From RFPI01 sp964398195 (lineage in GTDB: Bacteria > Pseudomonadota > Gammaproteobacteria > Burkholderiales > Methylophilaceae): 64,000 nt of DNA. The notes below the pieces were generated by a model that was not told the origin of the DNA, searched no databases, and worked only from the letters and a program-made list of their open reading frames with translations. Location of the stretch: positions 1-64,000 of the forward strand of contig CAYNLW010000001.1 in assembly GCA_964398195.1 (NCBI GenBank), given 5' to 3'. This document shows, piece by piece, positions 59,762 through 64,000 of this stretch. Numbering within the stretch: position 1 is the stretch's first letter; the number at the start of each line of letters is the position of its first letter. The position numbers and the translations under genes are program-made.

Positions 59762-61147
59762 ATGGCTCAAATCCCCCAACAAGACAAAATGACCCCGACC
59801 GAATTGCTGGCAAGTCTAAGTCTTGCCTCAATTTACGGACTGCGTATGTTGGGCATGTTTCTTATTCTTCCCATCTTTTCGATTTACGCTGAGTCGCTGC
59901 CGGACGGCAATAACCATTTGCTGATAGGCCTAGCCTTGGGTGCCTATGGGCTTACCCAAGCGATTTTTCAATTGCCTTTTGGCATGGCCTCAGACCGCTT
60001 TGGCAGAAAGCGGGTGATTTATGCCGGGCTATTGCTATTTGTCATCGGCAGCTTAATCGCCGCCTTTGCCCCTAATCTAGTGTGGGTGGCTATCGGCCGC
60101 GCAGTTCAGGGCGCCGGCGCAGTGTCTGCGGCAGTGACCGCGCTGGTGGCAGATTTAACTCGCGAAGAGCACCGCACCAAAGCGATGGCCATGATAGGCG
60201 GCACCATAGGGATTACCTTCGCCTTATCGCTGATTCTTGGGCCAGTGCTGAATCAATGGATAGGCGTTGATGGCATCTTTATGTTGACCGCTATCTTGGC
60301 CGCAGTCGCCATTCCGGTGGTCAAATACGTGGTGCCACAACCCGCGCTCAGCCACTTCCATTCTGACGCGCAAGCCAGTCGTAGCAAGCTCAAAGAGGTC
60401 TTGGCAAATAGCCAGTTATTGCGCCTGAATTATGGTATTTTTGCCCTGCACGCCGCGCAGATGGCGATGTTTGTGGTGGTGCCTTTGGCCATTCGTGAAA
60501 CCAGCGCCTTGAACGAGCACCAGCATTGGTTAATCTATCTGCCGGTGTTGCTGATTTCGTTTATTTTGATGATTCCGGCGATTATTTACGCGGAAAAACG
60601 CGCCAAACTGAAACTGGTATTCAGCCTAGCTATCTTGGTGATGTTGGCGGCACAGCTATTATTCGCAGGGCTGGTGCACTATTTTTGGGGCATCGTGGTT
60701 TCGCTAACTGCCTACTTCATTGCCTTTAATGTGCTAGAAGCCAGCCTGCCTTCGATTATTACCAAAATGGCACCCGCTGCCGCCAAAGGCACAGCAGTCG
60801 GGGTTTACAACACCACCCAGTCGTTTGGTGTGTTTGTCGGTGGCACCTTGGGTGGCTATTTATCGCATTATTATGGTTTTGCTGCGGTTTTCATTTTTTG
60901 TAGTATCCTGATGGCTGTTTGGGCCTTGTTAGCCATCACCATGCAGGCGCCACCTGCGGTGAAAAGCAAGATGTATCATCTAAGTCAGCGTAAAGCGGCG
61001 CAAGTACAAAAATTAGCGGCTAAATTAGCCGCCCTGCCTGGGGTAAAAGAGGCGGTAGTGTTGGCTGAGGAAGAAATGGCCATCGTCAAAGTTGATATGT
61101 ATGCCGAATGGGATGAGGCAAAAATACTAAAATTGTTAGGGGATTAA
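59762..61147 (+). CDS. YajR-like MFS transporter with C-terminal YAM-type domain
   Basis: A 461-residue major facilitator protein with twelve hydrophobic helices; motif A GMASDRFGRKRV is near residue 75 and GRAVQGAGAVSAAV near 113. After the last helix (about 390) a soluble ~65-residue tail ends LPGVKEAVVLAEEEMAIVKV, a ferredoxin-like fold as in the YAM domain of E. coli YajR. Substrate unknown; proton-coupled drug or metabolite export is inferred. ssb starts 1 bp after its stop. Confidence 0.88.
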   Translation: MAQIPQQDKMTPTELLASLSLASIYGLRMLGMFLILPIFSIYAESLPDGNNHLLIGLALGAYGLTQAIFQLPFGMASDRFGRKRVIYAGLLLFVIGSLIAAFAPNLVWVAIGRAVQGAGAVSAAVTALVADLTREEHRTKAMAMIGGTIGITFALSLILGPVLNQWIGVDGIFMLTAILAAVAIPVVKYVVPQPALSHFHSDAQASRSKLKEVLANSQLLRLNYGIFALHAAQMAMFVVVPLAIRETSALNEHQHWLIYLPVLLISFILMIPAIIYAEKRAKLKLVFSLAILVMLAAQLLFAGLVHYFWGIVVSLTAYFIAFNVLEASLPSIITKMAPAAAKGTAVGVYNTTQSFGVFVGGTLGGYLSHYYGFAAVFIFCSILMAVWALLAITMQAPPAVKSKMYHLSQRKAAQVQKLAAKLAALPGVKEAVVLAEEEMAIVKVDMYAEWDEAKILKLLGD

Positions 61148-61148
61148 T

Positions 61149-61655
61149 ATGGCATCTGTAAACAAAGTTATTTTGGTTGGAAATCTAGGTCGCGACCCAG
61201 AAGTGCGCTATATGCCAAATGGCGAAGCGGTGTGTAATTTCAGTATTGCCACCACAGACTCATGGAAAGACAAAAGCGGACAAAAACAAGAACGCACCGA
61301 GTGGCACAATATTGTCATGTATAGACGCTTGGCAGAAATCGCTGGTGAGTTTCTTAAAAAAGGCCGCCCTGTGTATATCGAAGGCCGTTTACAAACCCGC
61401 AAATGGCAAACCAAAGAAGGACAAGATCGCTACACCACCGAAATCATTGCCGATCAAATGCAGATGCTAGGCAGCGGCGGTCGCGAGGGCGGTGCCCCAT
61501 TTGATCCAGCCGATGAAAATCAATCCGCACCTATGGGGAGCTCCTCCGCCATGAGCAATTCCGCTCCCGTGGGTAACTCCGCCCCCATGGGCAACCCATC
61601 TGCCAGCTCACCAGCAGGCGATTTCGACGCTTTCGAGGACGATATCCCGTTCTAA
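61149..61655 (+). CDS. ssb: Single-stranded DNA-binding protein
   Basis: A 168-residue SSB. The OB-fold starts ASVNKVILVGNLGRDPEVRYM and includes TEWHNIVMYRRLAEIAGEFL; the tail is Gly/Ser/Pro/Asn-rich with repeated MSNSAPVGNSAPMGN units; the acidic tip DDIPF recruits repair and replication partners. Intact in every respect. Confidence 0.97.
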   Translation: MASVNKVILVGNLGRDPEVRYMPNGEAVCNFSIATTDSWKDKSGQKQERTEWHNIVMYRRLAEIAGEFLKKGRPVYIEGRLQTRKWQTKEGQDRYTTEIIADQMQMLGSGGREGGAPFDPADENQSAPMGSSSAMSNSAPVGNSAPMGNPSASSPAGDFDAFEDDIPF

Positions 61656-61659
61656 GCAC

Positions 61660-63396
61660 TCAATTAAAATCTACGCCACTGTAGCCAATCAGCGTGCCAG
61701 TGGCGTAGGCCAGATCTACCATGGCGATTTGGTAGTCGGTGACGGCGCGGATTTCTTTGATTTGGGCTTCGCCGAGGCGGGTGAGGGTTTCTAGCACTTC
61801 GGTCATGGTGCGTAGGCCTTCATTAAATTGTTTTAATTCAGCCTCATAATTGACCCCGGCAATCACTACTTGTTGTCTAGCAGCCAGGATTCTTTGCCAG
61901 TGGTTTTCTACTTGATCCAGTGCGTCCAAAATTTCTTTCTTGACGGTCAGGCTTTGTAGCTGTTTGGTGGCTAGGCGTTTATTGCGCTGTTGTATGGCGT
62001 TTTCTAAACGCGCTAAGTTGGCTTCGTTGGTGAATGGCATCTCAAAATTCAGGCCTATAGACCAGTCATTAAAGCGGCCATTTAAGATATTGTTATAGCT
62101 ATTGCCGAAGTTGCCTGCGGTGTTGGAGAGAGCGCCGTATTGGTAGTCCAAGGTAAATAGCGGCAAAGTTTGATTCTTCATGAAGTCGATATTCACTGCA
62201 TCTGCAGCCAAGCGCAGTTCTATTTCAAGCAATTCCAAGCGGCCGGTCATGGCGTCTTGTAATAATTTTTCGCGGTCAAATTCATATTTCAGCAACTGTG
62301 GTTGGGTGGCCGGATTAATCATTTCCTGAGCGCTTGCTTGCGGGTCTAATTCGTTCATAAAAAAGCGCAACTGGCGTTGTGCCAGTTTTAAATTGGTCTC
62401 GGCAACAATCAGTGCTTCCATTCTGTCTGCCACCCCTATCTCTGCGCGGTTGGTTTCAATGGCTGCGGTTAGGCCTTCTTCTACGCGGCGGCGCACCATA
62501 TTGAGATTTTGTAGGGCGAGCTCATATTGTTGCTTACGCACATCTAGTTGCGCCCATGCTTCATAAATGCCCCAATAGGCTTTGTCGGTGGCGGCGATGA
62601 TGCGTATCGCTTGTAGTTTGGTTCTTAAGTTGACCGCTTGCGCATCAAAATCGGCTATCCGAATACTGGCCTCGTTGACCTGTGTGCCGGCGTTTCTTAA
62701 CAAGGGTTGGCTGATAGAAAAGCGTAAAGCACTGCGATATTCATTGGTATCAAACTGGCCTTGGTTACGCTTATTTTCTAATGGCGAACTCAACACGAGA
62801 GTGCCACCGGTGCGTAGTGGCACTCTGACGCCAGCGGCAATATCTAAATTGCGGGTGTTTTGTTCTAGGGTGTTAAGTTTGACTTGCTCTTTATTCAAAT
62901 CATTATTCAGCGAGCTAAATTCCACGTTATCGCCAGAAATCCTTGGACTATCGCGATTGGTCTGTCTGGCATAAGCAAAAATAATGTTATCGAACTTGGC
63001 TTGTTCTTGGCGCAAGCCGGCAGCGGCAATCAAGGGGTCAACCTTAGCCACTTCTATGGCTAGGTTATTTTTCAAAGCCCGTGCACGGATATCGCTGATG
63101 CTAAAGGTCAACGCGTCTTGCTGATTTGATTTGGCCAGCACAGGCGTTTGATTGGGGTTATCTTTGAGTGCTTGTTGCAAATCTATGCTTAGGTTTTGAT
63201 TTTTTTGTTTGAATTGCTCCAGCGATTGTTGCAAATCATTCGGTGCTTGGCCGGCATAATCCGCAGGATTAAAGCGCTTTTGTGGCACTAACTGGGCGTC
63301 ATCTGCATAGGCCGCGCCTATCAGCAGGCCGCAGCCTAGCAAGCCGACGCTGGCTATACGCCGATAGCGCAATAAAAAGAGTAAGGCAGATTTCAT
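61660..63396 (-). CDS. TolC-family outer-membrane efflux protein
   Basis: A 578-residue channel-tunnel protein. The signal peptide runs to about residue 31 (IGAAYA), a linker rich in Gln/Asn follows, and the OEP domains contain long helices (NLNMVRRRVEEGLTAAIETN; FNEGLRTMTEVLETLTRLGEAQ) with a glycine-bearing tail. It overlaps the HlyD-like gene by one base, so the two form an export unit, either type I secretion or multidrug efflux. Confidence 0.9.
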   Translation of the reverse strand: MKSALLFLLRYRRIASVGLLGCGLLIGAAYADDAQLVPQKRFNPADYAGQAPNDLQQSLEQFKQKNQNLSIDLQQALKDNPNQTPVLAKSNQQDALTFSISDIRARALKNNLAIEVAKVDPLIAAAGLRQEQAKFDNIIFAYARQTNRDSPRISGDNVEFSSLNNDLNKEQVKLNTLEQNTRNLDIAAGVRVPLRTGGTLVLSSPLENKRNQGQFDTNEYRSALRFSISQPLLRNAGTQVNEASIRIADFDAQAVNLRTKLQAIRIIAATDKAYWGIYEAWAQLDVRKQQYELALQNLNMVRRRVEEGLTAAIETNRAEIGVADRMEALIVAETNLKLAQRQLRFFMNELDPQASAQEMINPATQPQLLKYEFDREKLLQDAMTGRLELLEIELRLAADAVNIDFMKNQTLPLFTLDYQYGALSNTAGNFGNSYNNILNGRFNDWSIGLNFEMPFTNEANLARLENAIQQRNKRLATKQLQSLTVKKEILDALDQVENHWQRILAARQQVVIAGVNYEAELKQFNEGLRTMTEVLETLTRLGEAQIKEIRAVTDYQIAMVDLAYATGTLIGYSGVDFN

Positions 63397-64000
63397 TATG
63401 ATTTTTTACTGTAAGGTTTATCCGTATGCGGCACCCCTTCCTCTGGGATGCGAGGAGGGAAGCCATTAAAGATACGCCATAATTCGTAGCCTATGGTGAC
63501 TTTCTGCAACAGTATCCAGCCTTTGGCTGTCAGCCCTTGGCGCAAAAATTCACTGCTAGGCCAAGGTTGCTCGCTCAAATCTGGCACGACCATCACACGG
63601 AAATTACCATTGCCTGCGTCTATCGGATCCACGAAAGCCACTTTGCCGCCATAAGTACCCAATCGCACTTTAGCCCAACCCGGCACTTGGATAGCCGGCC
63701 AGCCTTCGAATTCGATACGCACCTGCGAGCCTTTTTTAATTAATGGCGCGTCGCGACCATCTACCATCAATTCCACAGCGGGTTGGTCAGTATGTGGCTG
63801 TATCACCAGCAATGGTTGTCCTTGGCTGATAATTTGCGAGGGTGAATTAAACGGCAAACGGAACACCGTGCCATCGCGCGGGGCTAACACGCGTTGGGTA
63901 TTTTGTCGCGATAAATTAATCTCAGAGTTGGTCAAGGTGTTTTCCGAATCCAACACTTCAGCTTGTATCTTATTAATCATGGCGGCAGTGGAATCTAATT
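63396..64000 (-). CDS. HlyD-family periplasmic adaptor (C-terminal part; runs off the right edge)
   Basis: The last ~200 residues of a membrane-fusion protein. The open frame continues through the window edge without a start. VLAPRDGTVFRLPFNSPSQI is the lipoyl half-motif and QPLLVIQPH the beta-barrel entry; the C-terminal part ends SKKS. It bridges an inner-membrane pump (outside the window) to the adjacent TolC protein. Confidence 0.88.
   Translation of the reverse strand, partial: LDSTAAMINKIQAEVLDSENTLTNSEINLSRQNTQRVLAPRDGTVFRLPFNSPSQIISQGQPLLVIQPHTDQPAVELMVDGRDAPLIKKGSQVRIEFEGWPAIQVPGWAKVRLGTYGGKVAFVDPIDAGNGNFRVMVVPDLSEQPWPSSEFLRQGLTAKGWILLQKVTIGYELWRIFNGFPPRIPEEGVPHTDKPYSKKS

Noticed and set aside
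1..64000. CRISPR arrays, prophage structural genes, toxin-antitoxin or defence cassettes
   Set aside because: No regularly spaced repeats of suitable length and no recognisable cas, capsid, restriction or toxin-antitoxin genes were found; the only mobile DNA is the integrase scar near 44-47 kb.

Overview
The window is a bacterial chromosome segment, most likely from a methylotrophic betaproteobacterium of the Methylophilaceae type (Methylotenera/Methylophilus-like). This rests on three things: the 5' end of a PQQ-dependent methanol dehydrogenase (XoxF-like) at the left edge, a tiny pqqA gene at 50.3 kb, and betaproteobacterial gene neighbourhoods (rpsU-yqeY-dnaG-rpoD-tRNA-Ile2, rpsP-rimM-trmD-rplS, yebC-ruvCAB-ybgC-tolQRAB-pal-cpoB-queEC, metXW, glnA-ntrBC). 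Genus assignment is inference; no 16S gene is present.

Layout. 0-7 kb: methanol dehydrogenase start, proline iminopeptidase, a YihY membrane protein fused to a cyclic-nucleotide-binding domain, a TPR/2OG-oxygenase protein, glutathione reductase, and a cyclopropane fatty acid synthase gene interrupted by two in-frame amber codons. 7-19 kb: tRNA-Ile(CAU), the macromolecular synthesis operon, tsaD, plsY, folB, xerD, ogt, the S16/L19 operon and queosine genes. 19-27.4 kb: one long minus-strand run holding the Tol-Pal envelope system, the Holliday-junction genes ruvCAB and yebC. 27.5-43 kb: a DMT permease with a MarR regulator, a CBS protein, TrhP/YegQ, YjbQ, cardiolipin synthase, nadA, nudB, aspS, AmpG, a TauE/SafE protein, metXW, prmC and small lipoproteins.

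44.3-47.3 kb is the only clearly accessory region. Two AT-rich tyrosine recombinase genes lie between a porin gene that has lost its start codon and most of its signal peptide, and a tRNA-Gly(CCC) gene whose 3' acceptor strand no longer pairs with its 5' strand. I read this as the scar of an integrative element that entered at the tRNA 3' end and then lost its cargo by deletion. A 12-bp inverted repeat brackets the first integrase.

47.5-64 kb: thiS-thiG, apaG, mltA, pqqA, the nitrogen module (ntrC, ntrB, and glnA with a clear sigma-54 promoter and two NtrC sites), rhodanese, aroE, mtgA, uvrA, a YajR-like MFS transporter, ssb, and a TolC/HlyD export pair cut by the right edge.

Most of the window is ordinary housekeeping DNA. 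No CRISPR array, defence system or biosynthetic cluster was seen. The best leads are the recombinase scar with its damaged tRNA and porin ends, the double-amber cfa, and some unusual architectures (YihY-cNMP fusion, Ala/Glu repeat tail on ribosomal protein S16).
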